Below, piece after piece: positions 17,574 through 26,545 of a DNA stretch of 30,933 bases. Location of the stretch: contig JACAAK010000041.1 in the NCBI GenBank assembly GCA_025093985.1, positions 1-30,933 on the forward strand. Reading direction: 5' to 3'. The DNA is from Calvatia gigantea (taxonomy: Eukaryota > Basidiomycota > Agaricomycetes > Agaricales > Lycoperdaceae). The translations under genes and the position numbers were made by a program. Positions within the stretch are counted from its first letter, which is position 1. Each line of letters starts with the position of its first letter. Under the pieces are notes generated by a model that had not been told where the DNA came from, did not search any database, and worked only from the letters and a program-made list of their open reading frames with translations.

Positions 17574-19071
17574 ATGCAGGCAGCAAATTCAAAACACCCG
17601 CAGGTAAAAATCGCCATTATTGGTGCAGGCTTTGGTGGTTTAGCGATGGCTATTCGCCTTTTGCAAAACAATATTCGTAATTTTGGAAAAAGCCAGTGAA
17701 ATAGGTGGCACATGGCGTGAAAACCAATATCCGGGTGCTGCTTGTGATGTACAGTCACATCTCTACTCCTTGTCTTTTTCACCCAAGACCGACTGGTCTA
17801 AACGTTATGCTGAAGCACCTGAAATTTATCAATACATACAAATACTTACCGCTGAACATCAATTACAGTCTTATATCCGCTTTAACACCGAAGTCAGTGC
17901 TGCACATTACTTAGAAAATCAGTGTTTATGGCAACTCACCCTTAATCAAAATGAAACTCTGACCGCTCAATTTGTCATTTTCGCATCTGGTCCACTGCAT
18001 GTACCGCAAATTCCGCGTATTTCGGGTATCGAGAAATTTAAAGGCAAAGTTTTCCATTCATCACAGTGGGATCATGACTATGACCTCAGTAATAAAAATG
18101 TTGCCTCTATTGGTACAGGCGGTAGTGCTATTCAATATATTCCTGAAATTGCAGAAAAAGTGAAACAACTTTACGTACTGCAAAGGACAGCCGCATGGGT
18201 TATTCCTCGGGATGAACGTCGTTATTTACTGATTGAAAAAAGACTATTTGATAGATTTGATTGGTTTCGAAAACTTCATCGAGCTCGTCTGTATTGGACA
18301 AATGAATCTCGTGTAGTTCCCATTATGAAACCACAGGTCATGAAATATGCACAAAAACTAGCAGAAGCCTATATTCGCCATCAAGTCAAAGACCCTGTAA
18401 CCGCAGATAAGCTGATTCCCAACTATATTATGGGTTGTAAACGCATTTTGGTCTCCAACAAATATTATCCAAGCTTTAACCGTAAAAATGTTTTGTTGGT
18501 TACCGATGATATTTTGGAATTAACTGAGGACAGTATCATCACTAAAGATGGGAAAAAGCGTGCAATTGACTGCCTCATCTATGGCACAGGTTTTGTGACT
18601 GACCCACGTATTTATCTTAAATCCTTTAGCTGCACAGGGCTGAATCATATTGAGCTTACAGACGCGTGGAAAGATGGGGCCGAAAGTTACTATGGAATTA
18701 GCACCAAAGGTTTCCCAAACTTATTTCAGCTTTTAGGGCCCAATACAGTCTTAGGTCATAACTCAGTTATTTTTATGATTGAGTCACAAGTAAATTACAT
18801 TCTACAGCTCATCGAAATGGCAGAAAAAGCCCAATCTCAAGCAATCGTTGTGAAAGCAGATACACAAGATCAATTTAATCAGCATTTACAAAGTCAATTC
18901 ACAAATACCATTTGGCAATCTGGCTGCGTCAGCTGGTATCAACAAGCGGACGGGAAAAATTTCTCTTTATGGCCCAACTATACATGGAAGTATTGGCTAA
19001 AAACACGAAAAGCTAATCCAGCAGACTATCGTTTTTTAAATTCCAAGCAAGATAGTCAAGCAATAAATTAA
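17574..19071 (+). CDS. Flavin-containing monooxygenase, Baeyer-Villiger type, one frameshift
   Basis: This FAD- and NADPH-dependent oxygenase probably acts on ketones, aldehydes or other lipophilic substrates. The first Rossmann motif GAGFGG (about 17-22) binds FAD, and the second, GTGGSAIQ, binds NADPH. Between them lies FKGKVFHSSQW, which fits the Baeyer-Villiger fingerprint F-x-G-x3-H-x3-W. The segment GGTWRENQYPGAACDVQSH is also typical. The frame breaks near 17674-17675, where one base is in excess; the intact frame then runs from about 17683 to TAA 19071. The full product is about 498 residues, normal for type I enzymes. AAGGA about 10 bases before ATG 17574 supports the start. The substrate is unknown; similarity to the alkane-related AlmA group is only general. 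It lies divergent from the AraC gene. Confidence 0.92.
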
Positions 19072-19116
19072 GATCGCGGTCATAATAAGTTAGTATTATT
19101 TCACACTTTATTTGAC

Positions 19117-20025
19117 ATGCAATCGTTTTGGTTGATTTTTCAGCTTCTTATTTGTTTAGCACTTGGATTTGTTTTGGCTCGTCGTTTACCCAAATGGCTT
19201 GAACGACTTGCCTTTCAAATCCTGCCCTATTTTACGTATATTCTCTTAATTGCAATTGCGATTGAGTTTTCAACGACTTTGCATAGCATTGCCCAGCCTT
19301 GGCAAATACTCAATCATGCAGCGCTTTTAGCAGTTATGACCAGTATAGGCGCTTTTGTCTGTTGTTATGTACTATTTAAACTTTTAGGCTATCAACCGAG
19401 TCATGGCAAAGTGTCCATGAGCCTTGTGAGCAAATCATTAATCAATATCAGTTATGCATTTATCGCACTGGCCTTGGGTTATGGTTTGGCAGAGCTATCT
19501 TCAAGTTTCGGCTATATGCTTCATATCAGCACATGGAACTTGTTACTGGTTTTCATGTTCCTGATCGGGCTTGATTTAGCCTATTCCCCACTAGATCGCT
19601 CATGGTTGAACTGGCAAATCCTGCTCGTTCCACTTGGTTGTATTCTAGGTTCAATTATCGGGGCGTTTGTAACTGGCTATTTTGTGCCGAGCATTCAACT
19701 AAAAGATCTGATTATGTTGTCTCAAGGTTATGGTTTCTACTCCATGACTGGCATTGTGGTCACGGAGTTAAAGAATGCACATTTAGGCAGTATTGCTCTG
19801 ATGAATGATTTGTTCAGAGAAATTTTTGCGATTGTGTTTATGTACATCATTGGCTGGCGTTACCCTCGCTCCGCAATTTCATCTGCAGGAGCTACAGCAA
19901 TGGATGTCACACTACCAATGGTCAAACAAGCCTGTGGGAATGACTTTATTCCACATGCCATGGTGAGCGGTTTCATCCTGTCAGTTTTGGCACCAATTGT
20001 CGTCAGCGTATTGGCTGCACTATAA
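19117..20025 (+). CDS. lysO: Lysine exporter LysO family membrane protein
   Basis: LysO (YbjE) exports lysine and its toxic analogue thialysine across the inner membrane. The 302-residue protein has about eight to ten hydrophobic helices and no other domain. The family's C-terminal signature is clear: LSQGYGFYSMTGIVVTE, GSIALMNDLFREIFA, and SSAGATAMDVTLPM, which include the conserved acidic and small residues of the transport core. E. coli LysO is 299 residues. The ATG at 19117 is 45 bases after the monooxygenase stop, with no terminator between, so co-transcription is likely. No convincing ribosome site is seen. Pairing with a Baeyer-Villiger monooxygenase has no obvious metabolic logic; an amino-acid-derived substrate is only speculation. 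A bidirectional terminator follows. Confidence 0.9.
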   Translation: MQSFWLIFQLLICLALGFVLARRLPKWLERLAFQILPYFTYILLIAIAIEFSTTLHSIAQPWQILNHAALLAVMTSIGAFVCCYVLFKLLGYQPSHGKVSMSLVSKSLINISYAFIALALGYGLAELSSSFGYMLHISTWNLLLVFMFLIGLDLAYSPLDRSWLNWQILLVPLGCILGSIIGAFVTGYFVPSIQLKDLIMLSQGYGFYSMTGIVVTELKNAHLGSIALMNDLFREIFAIVFMYIIGWRYPRSAISSAGATAMDVTLPMVKQACGNDFIPHAMVSGFILSVLAPIVVSVLAAL

Positions 20026-20109
20026 AGCGTAGCGCTCTATTCGATGCCGTCTTTTTATTTTGCTGTTGCTACTTCGCTCACCAACAATTCTTTTTAAAAT
20101 TTAATCCAT

Positions 20110-20138
20110 AAAAAAGCCTTTCGAATGAAAGGCTTTTT
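20110..20138. terminator. Bidirectional terminator between lysO and pyrF
   Basis: The stem GCCTTTC/GAAAGGC (20116-20122 with 20127-20133) has a GAAT loop and is flanked by A and T runs. It lies between two convergent genes and can serve both. Confidence 0.87.
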
Positions 20139-20152
20139 AGATTTCTAGTCGC

Positions 20153-20831
20153 TTAAAGCGTCGCTAAAATATCTTTGAGCATCTGACACGGGTTTGCAGA
20201 CTGTGTAATTGGTCGACCAATCACTAGATGTGTTGCACCGTCTAACATTGCCTGTTTTGGCGTTACGATACGCTTTTGGTCATCAGCACTTGAGCCCTCA
20301 GGCGAATGCCCGGTGTTACCAATGCAAACTCTGAACCCAAAGCCTCACGCAGCATTTTTGCTTCTTGCGCTGAACATACCACACCATCTAAACCACTATC
20401 TTTAGTCAGTTTTGCTAAACGTTTGACTTGTTCAAATGGTTCAATATCCAGACCAATATCAGCTAAGTCTTCACGGCCCATTGAGGTTAACACCGTTACT
20501 GCAATTAGTTGAGTGTTATAGTTGCCAGCCTTTAAGCGCTCAACGCAGGTTTCCATCATTTTACGGCCACCTGAAGCATGGACGTTTACCATCCAAACAC
20601 CCATATCTGCAGCAGCACATACCGCTTGCGCAGTCGTATTTGGAATATCGTGAAATTTTAGATCTAAAAGACTTCAAAGCCTTCACCATGTAAAGCTTTA
20701 ACAATAGATGAGCCTTCATGGGTAAATAATTCTTTACCGACTTTTACACGGCATAATTGAGGGTCTAATTGCCCAGCAATCGTCATTGCGTCATAATGAC
20801 TTTTTGCGTCTAAGGCAACAATAATACTCAT
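20153..20831 (-). CDS. pyrF: Orotidine 5'-phosphate decarboxylase, two frameshifts
   Basis: PyrF decarboxylates OMP to UMP, the last step of pyrimidine synthesis. The start reads [11 protein letters not shown] with the substrate-binding Asp and Lys. The catalytic [10 protein letters not shown] motif appears only when a missing T is supplied at the A4 run 20666-20669; otherwise translation stops after FEVF. The middle frame then gives VNVHASGG and VTPGIR. A second missing base at 20301-20302 must be supplied to reach the C-terminal VIGRPIT phosphate-binding segment and the stop at 20153-20155. With both bases the protein has about 226 residues, normal for the family. ATG 20831 is preferred over an upstream GTG because GAAGGG lies at the right distance. 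An enzyme of this importance is unlikely to be doubly broken in nature. It has its own promoter. Confidence 0.94.
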
Positions 20832-20863
20832 GGGGAGACCCTTCAAACTCACAAAATTATGGC

Positions 20864-20892
20864 ATTATACGGATTAAGCCCAAAACGACCAA
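20864..20892 (-). promoter_or_regulatory. Sigma-70 promoter of pyrF
   Basis: On the minus strand, TTGGTC (20892-20887) and TATAAT (20869-20864) are 17 bases apart: a perfect -10 and a four-of-six -35. Transcription would start near 20857, about 26 bases before the pyrF ATG. Confidence 0.75.
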
Positions 20893-20979
20893 GACTATTT
20901 TTCTAAAAACTATTTAAAATTCAAACTAAGTTCTTTATTCATATACTTTTTATATAGTTATCAATATATTAAAGCACAA

Positions 20980-21016
20980 TAAAAAACGCCTTTGATTATA
21001 TATCCAAAGGCGTTTA
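20980..21016 (-). terminator. Terminator downstream of lapA
   Basis: AAACGCCTTTG (20984-20994) pairs with CAAAGGCGTTT (21005-21015) around a 10-base loop. The A run on the left gives a U run on the minus strand. It separates the rpsA-ihfB-lapA unit from pyrF. Confidence 0.85.
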
Positions 21017-21052
21017 AATCAAACTTGCTTCAATACTTCTAAGATAAAAATC

Positions 21053-21436
21053 TTAACAAGTATTGTGGCTTAAAAGCGGTGTAGATTGACGATCATTAGG
21101 ATTGATGTCTAACACCGTTTTCTCATGTCTTGTATGCGCTGCAGCTTCAGCAGCAGCCAGCTGAGCAGATTGAATCTGCTCTTTACGAAGGTGATCAATG
21201 TCTTTACGTAGTCGCTTAATTTCCCAACCTTTCTGGAATACACGAAATACCTGAACACCAATTAACAAACCCAACACAATCCCTAAAGCCATTGTCAACA
21301 ATAACAATAGACCTAAACGCATTGCTGGAACCTGTATAAACAACAGATCAACGGTTAGCTCAGTTCCGTTTTGTAGTACCAAAGCTAGGCAGTAGCCAAA
21401 CAGTACAATTAATAATGCGAATAATACGTAACGCAT
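21053..21436 (-). CDS. lapA: LapA-domain (DUF1049) inner membrane protein
   Basis: This 127-residue protein has two N-terminal membrane helices (about 3-23 and 40-65), then a basic coiled-coil-like stretch (FQKGWEIKRLRKDIDHLRKEQ) and an Ala-rich tail. In E. coli, LapA (YciS) works with LapB in regulating lipopolysaccharide synthesis through LpxC turnover and sits next to lapB and pyrF. Here lapB is absent between lapA and pyrF. ATG 21436 is chosen over a GTG at 21442 because GGGG lies five bases before it. The gene follows ihfB by only 17 bases, so it belongs to that transcript, which ends at the hairpin 20980-21016. Function in this organism is inferred from the family. Confidence 0.85.
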   Translation of the reverse strand: MRYVLFALLIVLFGYCLALVLQNGTELTVDLLFIQVPAMRLGLLLLLTMALGIVLGLLIGVQVFRVFQKGWEIKRLRKDIDHLRKEQIQSAQLAAAEAAAHTRHEKTVLDINPNDRQSTPLLSHNTC

Positions 21437-21453
21437 AAGCACCCCAATAAATT

Positions 21454-21759
21454 TTATTCGCCTGCAGTCTCGTTTACTGCATCACGTAATGCTTTACCTG
21501 GTTTGAAGTGTGGAACAGCTTTAGCAGCCACTTCTACCGACTTACCCGTTTTAGGATTACGCCCAACACGAGGTTCACGGTGATGGAGTGCAAAACTACC
21601 AAAACCACGAATTTCAATACGATTATCAGAAGACAAAGATTCAATCATTTGATCAATCATAATCTTAACAGCTTCTTCCACTAATGGCTCTGCTAAGTGC
21701 GGGTTTTTAAGAGAAATACGCTCTATTAAGTCAGACTTATTAAGTGCTTCAGTAGTCAT
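21454..21759 (-). CDS. ihfB: Integration host factor subunit beta
   Basis: IHF beta pairs with IHF alpha to bind specific DNA sites and bend them sharply, acting in replication, recombination and transcription. The 101-residue protein has the HU/IHF fold: two N-terminal helices ([33 protein letters not shown]), the [10 protein letters not shown] turn, and the DNA-intercalating arm [13 protein letters not shown] with the key Pro, then [10 protein letters not shown]. The alpha subunit would have a similar but distinct arm; the N-terminus and the rpsA neighbour favour beta. AGAGGT lies seven bases before the ATG. Order rpsA-ihfB is conserved in gammaproteobacteria. A strong hairpin lies between rpsA and this gene. 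Confidence 0.96.
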   Translation of the reverse strand: MTTEALNKSDLIERISLKNPHLAEPLVEEAVKIMIDQMIESLSSDNRIEIRGFGSFALHHREPRVGRNPKTGKSVEVAAKAVPHFKPGKALRDAVNETAGE

Positions 21760-21815
21760 CTGCGACCTCTTTAATTATCAAGCTACCTTGTAGATAGATT
21801 GATAATAACCTGTTT

Positions 21816-21869
21816 AAATACAAAACGGTAGCGTAATAAGTGAATACTACGCTACCGTTTATTGTATTT
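21816..21869. repeat. Long interrupted hairpin between rpsA and ihfB
   Basis: Twelve perfect pairs, AACGGTAGCGTA (21824-21835) with TACGCTACCGTT (21848-21859), close a 12-base loop. After a 2-base bulge, eight more pairs join AAATACAA (21816-21823) and TTGTATTT (21862-21869). On the minus strand the stem is followed by only a weak U-rich tract. It could be a terminator, an attenuator or a 3'-end stabiliser for rpsA mRNA. Confidence 0.7.
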
Positions 21870-21920
21870 GTGTAAAAAGTATTAGTTAACTTACATTAAC
21901 AATACAATTCAAACATCTAC

Positions 21921-23597
21921 TTAGTTGCCCATTTGAGCTTTGATCAAATCACCAATAGTCTTAGGACCATTGTCTTGACCAGTAGTTGCTGTCTTCAAGT
22001 TAGCAACTGCTTCTTTCTCTTCAGCTTCGTCTTTCGCTTTGATAGACAAGTTGATAGAGCGAGATTTACGATCTACGTTGATGATTTTCGCTTCAACTTC
22101 TTGACCAACTTCAAGGAACTTAGTTGCATCTTCAACGCGGTCGCGGTTGATTTCAGATGCTTTAAGAGTCGCTTCAACTTCGTCAGCTAACTTAAGTGTT
22201 GCGCCACGAGCGTCAACAGCAGTTACAGTACCTTTTACAAGCGCACCGCGTTCGTTAGCAGCTAAGAAATCGTTGAACGGATCGCTGTTCATTTGCTTGA
22301 TACCAAGGCTGATACGGTTGCCTTCAGCGTCTACAGACAAGATAACCGCTTCAACTGTGTCACCTTTCTTGTAACGACGGATAGCTTCTTCGCCTTGTTC
22401 GTTCCAAGAAATATCAGACAAGTGAACTAGACCATCGATACCGCCTGGTAAACCGATGAAGATACCGAAGTCAGTGATTGACTTGATAGTACCTGAAACT
22501 TTTTCACCTTTGTCGTGGTTCTTAGCAAACTCTTCCCATGGGTTAGCACGAGTTTGTTTGATACCAAGAGAGATACGACGACGCTCTTCGTCAACTTCAA
22601 GAACCATAACATCAACTTCATCACCAATCTGAACAACTTTAGATGGGTGGATGTTTTTGTTAGTGTGATCCATTTCAGAAACGTGTACTAAACCTTCAAC
22701 GCCTTCAGCGATTTCTGCGAAACAGCCGTAGTCAGTTAAGTTAGTTACGCGAGCTTTAACGATTGAACCTTTAGGGTAACGGTTCATGATCGCTAACCAT
22801 GGATCTTCGCCTAATTGCTTAAGACCTAAAGATACGCGGTTACGTTCTTTGTCAAACTTAAGTACTTTAACAGTAACTTCTTGACCAACTTCAACAACTT
22901 CTGATGGGTGCTTGATGCGCTTCCAAGCCATGTCAGTGATGTGAAGAAGACCATCAATACCGCCAAGGTCAACGAATGCGCCGTAATCAGTAAGATTTTT
23001 GATAGTACCAGTAACTGTTTGACCTTCTTCAAGCTGAGCAAGAAGAGCTTCACGGTCAGCTGAAGATTCAGCTTCCATAACAGCACGACGAGATACAACA
23101 ACGTTGTTACGTTTAGCATCAAGTTTGATTACTTTAAATTCTAACTCTTTACCTTCTAAGTGAGTAGTATCACGAATAGGACGAGTATCAACTAAAGAAC
23201 CTGGAAGGAACGCACGAACTGGACCGATGTCAACAGTGAAACCGCCTTTAACTTTACCAGAGATAACACCAGTAACGATTTCGCCGTCTTCAAAGATTTT
23301 TTCAAGTTTAGTCCAAGTTTCAGCACGTTTCGCTTTTTCACGTGATAAAACTGTTTGACCCATGCCGTTGTCAAGCGCTTCAACAACAACATCAACAGTG
23401 TCGCCAACTTGAACTTCAAGTTCGCGTTGTTCATTTAAGAATTCAGCGCGGTCAACAATACCTTCTGATTTAAGGCCAGTGTCAACTGTTACCCAATCAG
23501 AATCGATGTTTACTACAACGCCTTGGATGACAGCACCCTTTTCAACGTTGAGGTTTAATTCGCTTTCTTCAAAGAGGGCTGCAAAAGATTCGGTCAT
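21921..23597 (-). CDS. rpsA: 30S ribosomal protein S1
   Basis: S1 binds the leader of mRNAs and helps the 30S subunit start translation, mainly on structured or weak-SD messages. The 558-residue protein matches E. coli S1 (557). It contains six S1 (OB-fold) repeats at about 20-87, 105-171, 190-260, 277-347, 364-434 and 450-520. Repeats 3 to 6 are the best conserved, with [26 protein letters not shown] cores (ends ITDYGAF and GLLHITDM). The frame is intact. The ribosome site before ATG 23597 is weak (AGG in CAGGTATATC), as is usual for S1 genes, whose product represses its own translation. It follows cmk by 113 bases, the standard gammaproteobacterial order. Confidence 0.98.
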   Translation of the reverse strand: MTESFAALFEESELNLNVEKGAVIQGVVVNIDSDWVTVDTGLKSEGIVDRAEFLNEQRELEVQVGDTVDVVVEALDNGMGQTVLSREKAKRAETWTKLEKIFEDGEIVTGVISGKVKGGFTVDIGPVRAFLPGSLVDTRPIRDTTHLEGKELEFKVIKLDAKRNNVVVSRRAVMEAESSADREALLAQLEEGQTVTGTIKNLTDYGAFVDLGGIDGLLHITDMAWKRIKHPSEVVEVGQEVTVKVLKFDKERNRVSLGLKQLGEDPWLAIMNRYPKGSIVKARVTNLTDYGCFAEIAEGVEGLVHVSEMDHTNKNIHPSKVVQIGDEVDVMVLEVDEERRRISLGIKQTRANPWEEFAKNHDKGEKVSGTIKSITDFGIFIGLPGGIDGLVHLSDISWNEQGEEAIRRYKKGDTVEAVILSVDAEGNRISLGIKQMNSDPFNDFLAANERGALVKGTVTAVDARGATLKLADEVEATLKASEINRDRVEDATKFLEVGQEVEAKIINVDRKSRSINLSIKAKDEAEEKEAVANLKTATTGQDNGPKTIGDLIKAQMGN

Positions 23598-23710
23598 GAT
23601 ATACCTGATAAAGTCAGCGGTCTTGGATCAGACAAGGCCGGTTTAGTTAAGCGTCTACATAGTCCATTTTGAACTGATCAAGCTATGCTTCTGCTGAATA
23701 TAAAAATTCG

Positions 23711-24393
23711 TTAGTTTGCTAATTGCTTATCGATATAAGCCGTCATAAGCTGAAATACCTCATCAATGTTCAATTCAGAACTATCAATGATGTAGGCATC
23801 AGCTGCTGGTCTGAGTGGAGCAACTTCGCGCTCCATGTCACGTTTATCACGCGCCTCAATATTAGCTAAAATATCGTTTATTTTAGCATCCAGCCCCATA
23901 CCCTGCAACTGCTTTACTCTGCGTTCAGCACGAGATTGGGCTGAAGCGGTTAAATAAATCTTGGCTTGAGCCTCTGAAAGATGGATGTGGCCATGTCTCG
24001 GCCATCTGCAACCAAGCCTGGTGCTTGTGCAAAAGCATGCTGGCGATCGACCAGCGCAGCTCTAAGCTCAGGAATTGTTGCAACTTTTGATGCAAACTCA
24101 CCAACTCGCTCAGTTCGAATGGTTTGACTAACATCCTCACCATTGAGCAAGACTTGTGTGTCTTGTGCAGAACTTAAAAATTGTATGTCTAAATGTTTAG
24201 CAATTTCGACACACTGACTCAGTTCGCTTGACAAAGCATCCAACAAATCCTGTTGATGCAATGACAGGCCCAACAAGCGATATAACGCTCCCGAATCAAG
24301 TAAATGAAATTGATAATGGGCTGCTATTTTTGCAGCCAGTGTACCCTTACCCGAACCACTTGGACCATCAATTGTGATTATTTGAACTGTCAT
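23711..24393 (-). CDS. cmk: Cytidylate kinase, one frameshift
   Basis: Cmk phosphorylates CMP and dCMP with ATP, feeding RNA, DNA and phospholipid synthesis. The P-loop GPSGSGKGT is at residues 10-18, followed by [11 protein letters not shown], the nucleotide-binding [11 protein letters not shown] and the [12 protein letters not shown] segment. The frame breaks right after it at about 23976, where one G of a GG seems to be missing. Supplying it restores the LID and C-terminal part ([31 protein letters not shown]) to the stop at 23711. The full protein is 227 residues, the same as E. coli Cmk. This gene is essential or nearly so in most bacteria, so an error in the sequence is more likely than decay. 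It starts 17 bases after the SRPBCC gene and precedes rpsA. Confidence 0.95.
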
Positions 24394-24410
24394 TGCTTAC
24401 CCAAAGTTTG

Positions 24411-24842
24411 TTATACAGATTTAGCGAGTTTTGAAAAACCTAGTTTAATCGCAGATTTAAGCTGTGCAAGGATTAATTTACTTACAAAAGGTGCACGTGC
24501 CTGTAATTCAATCGTATAGGTCACTAAAGTTTTATTCGAGTCAATCGGCTCAAACTCAATAATACCCAAATGATGTTTGATGAGTGGGTTTTTAATAATC
24601 TTGTATTCAATGCGCTCATTCACATTCATTAATGTAATTTGCTCTTGCAACGGTTTAATTGGACCAAAACCCATACGACGTACAGAACCAAGTCCATCCG
24701 GACGTTCTGGATCTGCTGAATCTTTCACTCGCACCACTTGAACTGGTGCAAAAGCGACGTTATAGGTTGAGTGTTTAGAAAGTAAATCAAATACCTGCTC
24801 TACGGGTGCATTAAATTCTTTTTTAATCTGAATATTATTCAT
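24411..24842 (-). CDS. SRPBCC-superfamily (START/Bet v 1-like) protein
   Basis: This 143-residue single-domain protein has the SRPBCC pattern: an N-terminal strand and the helix NAPVEQVFDLLSKHSTY, a central region with Gly-rich turns (GLGSVRRMGFGP), further strands (ERIEYKIIK, IIEFEPIDSNKTLVTYTIE), and a long C-terminal helix that covers the hydrophobic pocket. Such proteins bind lipids, polyketides or other hydrophobic ligands; no catalytic motif is seen and the ligand is unknown. It is cytoplasmic, with no signal peptide. GGA precedes the ATG. The stop is 17 bases before cmk, so they share a transcript. A perfect 18-base palindrome lies 21 bases upstream of the start. Confidence 0.82.
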   Translation of the reverse strand: MNNIQIKKEFNAPVEQVFDLLSKHSTYNVAFAPVQVVRVKDSADPERPDGLGSVRRMGFGPIKPLQEQITLMNVNERIEYKIIKNPLIKHHLGIIEFEPIDSNKTLVTYTIELQARAPFVSKLILAQLKSAIKLGFSKLAKSV

Positions 24843-24862
24843 GGTGGTTCCAACGCCTTATT

Positions 24863-24880
24863 TGACAATAATTATTGTCA
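24863..24880. promoter_or_regulatory. Perfect 18-base palindrome, candidate operator of the SRPBCC-cmk transcript
   Basis: TGACAATAATTATTGTCA is fully self-complementary. It sits in the 75-base gap between tadA and the SRPBCC gene, 21-38 bases before the SRPBCC start, where a promoter would lie. It does not match the Fur box. The binding protein is unknown. Confidence 0.5.
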
Positions 24881-24917
24881 TTTCATTTTACATGAAATTA
24901 TTATTTTACGAATTCAT

Positions 24918-25418
24918 TCATCCCTTTTCTTGTAGACGGGATAGTCGCTTTTGTTCGCGGCGCATTTTAAAAAAGTGACTGAGCTGCTGTGAGCATTGCT
25001 CATGTAAACAACCCGACTCAACCAAGAACTGATGATTATAATAGCCCGTTTCAAATAATTTACGTGCACTTATAAGAGAGCCCGCTTTCGGCTCTGTCGC
25101 ACCAAATACCACTTTTGAAACGCGTGCATGCACCAAAGCACCTACACACATGGTACAAGGCTCAAGCGTCACATACATGACCGCATCATCAGGTAAACGA
25201 TAATTTTGTGTATTTTGGCAAGCATCGCGAAGTGCTTGAACCTCAGCATGCGCGGTAGGGTCATTTAGCGTAATAGGCGCATTAAAGCCCGAACCAATAA
25301 TTTTATTTTGACTTACAATCACTGCTCCAACAGGGACTTCACCTTTTGACGCTGCAATAGCAGCCTGCTCTAAAGCAAGCTGCATCCATTCACTATCTGT
25401 TTTTAAAACATCAGTCAT
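24918..25418 (-). CDS. tadA: tRNA-specific adenosine deaminase
   Basis: TadA deaminates adenosine 34 of tRNA-Arg(ACG) to inosine, which widens codon reading. The 166-residue protein has the zinc-deaminase motifs: HAE with His57 and Glu59, and PCTMC with Cys88 and Cys91, one residue off E. coli numbering. GEVPVGAVIV and NDPTAHAE are typical of TadA rather than cytidine deaminase or guanine deaminase. The basic C-terminal helix (FFKMRREQKRLSRLQEKG) fits tRNA binding. It begins five bases after the acyl-CoA hydrolase stop, so the two are in one transcript with ung. The gene is essential in E. coli, and the frame is intact. Confidence 0.95.
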   Translation of the reverse strand: MTDVLKTDSEWMQLALEQAAIAASKGEVPVGAVIVSQNKIIGSGFNAPITLNDPTAHAEVQALRDACQNTQNYRLPDDAVMYVTLEPCTMCVGALVHARVSKVVFGATEPKAGSLISARKLFETGYYNHQFLVESGCLHEQCSQQLSHFFKMRREQKRLSRLQEKG

Positions 25419-25423
25419 AAAGA

Positions 25424-26545
25424 TTAGATTACATCGTAATGTTTAAGGAGTTCATCCCAGCTTTCAATGCTCGTTGTTGGTGGATTACTAGCGAAAATAC
25501 CCTTCAAGCTGTTACTAGCCCCTTGTTTCCATGCTGGCGACAAGTCTTTATCCACTAAACGTGCACGCACACCCTCAACAAAGTCTGCATGACGAATTTT
25601 CCAGTCCGAAATTTGCGTTTCAAGCTCAAACACTTCATTCCAAGAATGAACCTGCTTGCCCCATTGCCATAGCAACCATGTTAATGCAGCCGTTGTTGGT
25701 GAGCCTTTTTGTAAGTTTTCACTGGCTTGACGAAGCCAATCGCTACGCGCATCACTTAAACCAACAATAGCATCATAATCATGCTCGAAGTTCACACCAC
25801 GACATACACTATGAATGACATCCAAAGAGTTCTGTAATGGACCTGGGCCTACCGGACGATGCATACTGTTTAATGTGTCATCAATGGCTCTAAAATCACC
25901 TGCTGGATAATGACTCCAGTCTATATTGATGACTTTCTCAAGCACCGTATTACGCTGCGCATCACAGATGTGTGTTGCCCAACCAATACCATATGCGCCC
26001 GCAGCCGTCATGATTGAACCCGTTAAGCCCGTGAACAAACCAATTGCCCCACGGTCCGCCAAGAAACGCGTTGCACCCACATCTGGGTACAAACCAATAT
26101 TAATTTCAGGCATCGCTAAACGTGAATGCGGCGTCACTAAACGGAATGGTGCTGCCATAAACAGACCTAAACCACCGCCCATGACATAACCTTCACCCCA
26201 TACCAAGACAGGCTTAGCATAGTTGTGTAGTAATAAATCTAAAGCATATTCTTGCTCAAAGAACTGATTGGCTGTTTCAACTTCATCGTTAATCACCAGT
26301 TGACGAAGTTTACGTACATCACCACCCGCACAGAATGCTTTTGGTGTGGTTGAATCCAACCAAATGGCTTTTACTGCGTCATCACTATGAAAATCTTGAA
26401 ACACTTCAAATAAAGCTGAAACAATCGTTTCATCTAAAGCGTGAAGTGATTTTGGTCTATTCAGACGAACAATGCGCCAACCATTTTTTGCTTCTTCTAC
26501 AATCAAATCTGGATGGTAGTTTTTAGAAACGGGAGAATATGTCAT
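25424..26545 (-). CDS. 3-hydroxyisobutyryl-CoA hydrolase-like protein (enoyl-CoA hydratase/isomerase family)
   Basis: This crotonase-fold protein has about 373 residues, longer than a plain enoyl-CoA hydratase (about 260) and typical of 3-hydroxyisobutyryl-CoA hydrolase (valine breakdown). The CoA-binding and oxyanion-hole motifs are AFCAGGDVRKL and GYVMGGGLGLF, with MPEINIGLYPDVGATRFL carrying the active-site Glu/Asp region. The long C-terminal helical extension also fits the hydrolase group. Substrate assignment is by family length and motifs, not certain; 2-enoyl-CoA hydratase activity remains possible. ATG 26545 is chosen over an upstream TTG because the true ung stop overlaps it as ATGA, a standard coupled start. 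tadA follows by five bases. Confidence 0.88.
   Translation of the reverse strand: MTYSPVSKNYHPDLIVEEAKNGWRIVRLNRPKSLHALDETIVSALFEVFQDFHSDDAVKAIWLDSTTPKAFCAGGDVRKLRQLVINDEVETANQFFEQEYALDLLLHNYAKPVLVWGEGYVMGGGLGLFMAAPFRLVTPHSRLAMPEINIGLYPDVGATRFLADRGAIGLFTGLTGSIMTAAGAYGIGWATHICDAQRNTVLEKVINIDWSHYPAGDFRAIDDTLNSMHRPVGPGPLQNSLDVIHSVCRGVNFEHDYDAIVGLSDARSDWLRQASENLQKGSPTTAALTWLLWQWGKQVHSWNEVFELETQISDWKIRHADFVEGVRARLVDKDLSPAWKQGASNSLKGIFASNPPTTSIESWDELLKHYDVI

Noticed and set aside
17450..17782. A 110-codon minus-strand frame over the AraC/monooxygenase gap
   Set aside because: It overlaps the FAD-binding start of the monooxygenase on the opposite strand and has no protein-like pattern.
22427..23434. 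Several 70-100-codon frames in other phases inside rpsA
   Set aside because: They are shadows of a clear, intact S1 gene and are Leu/Val/Lys-biased because of its codon pattern.
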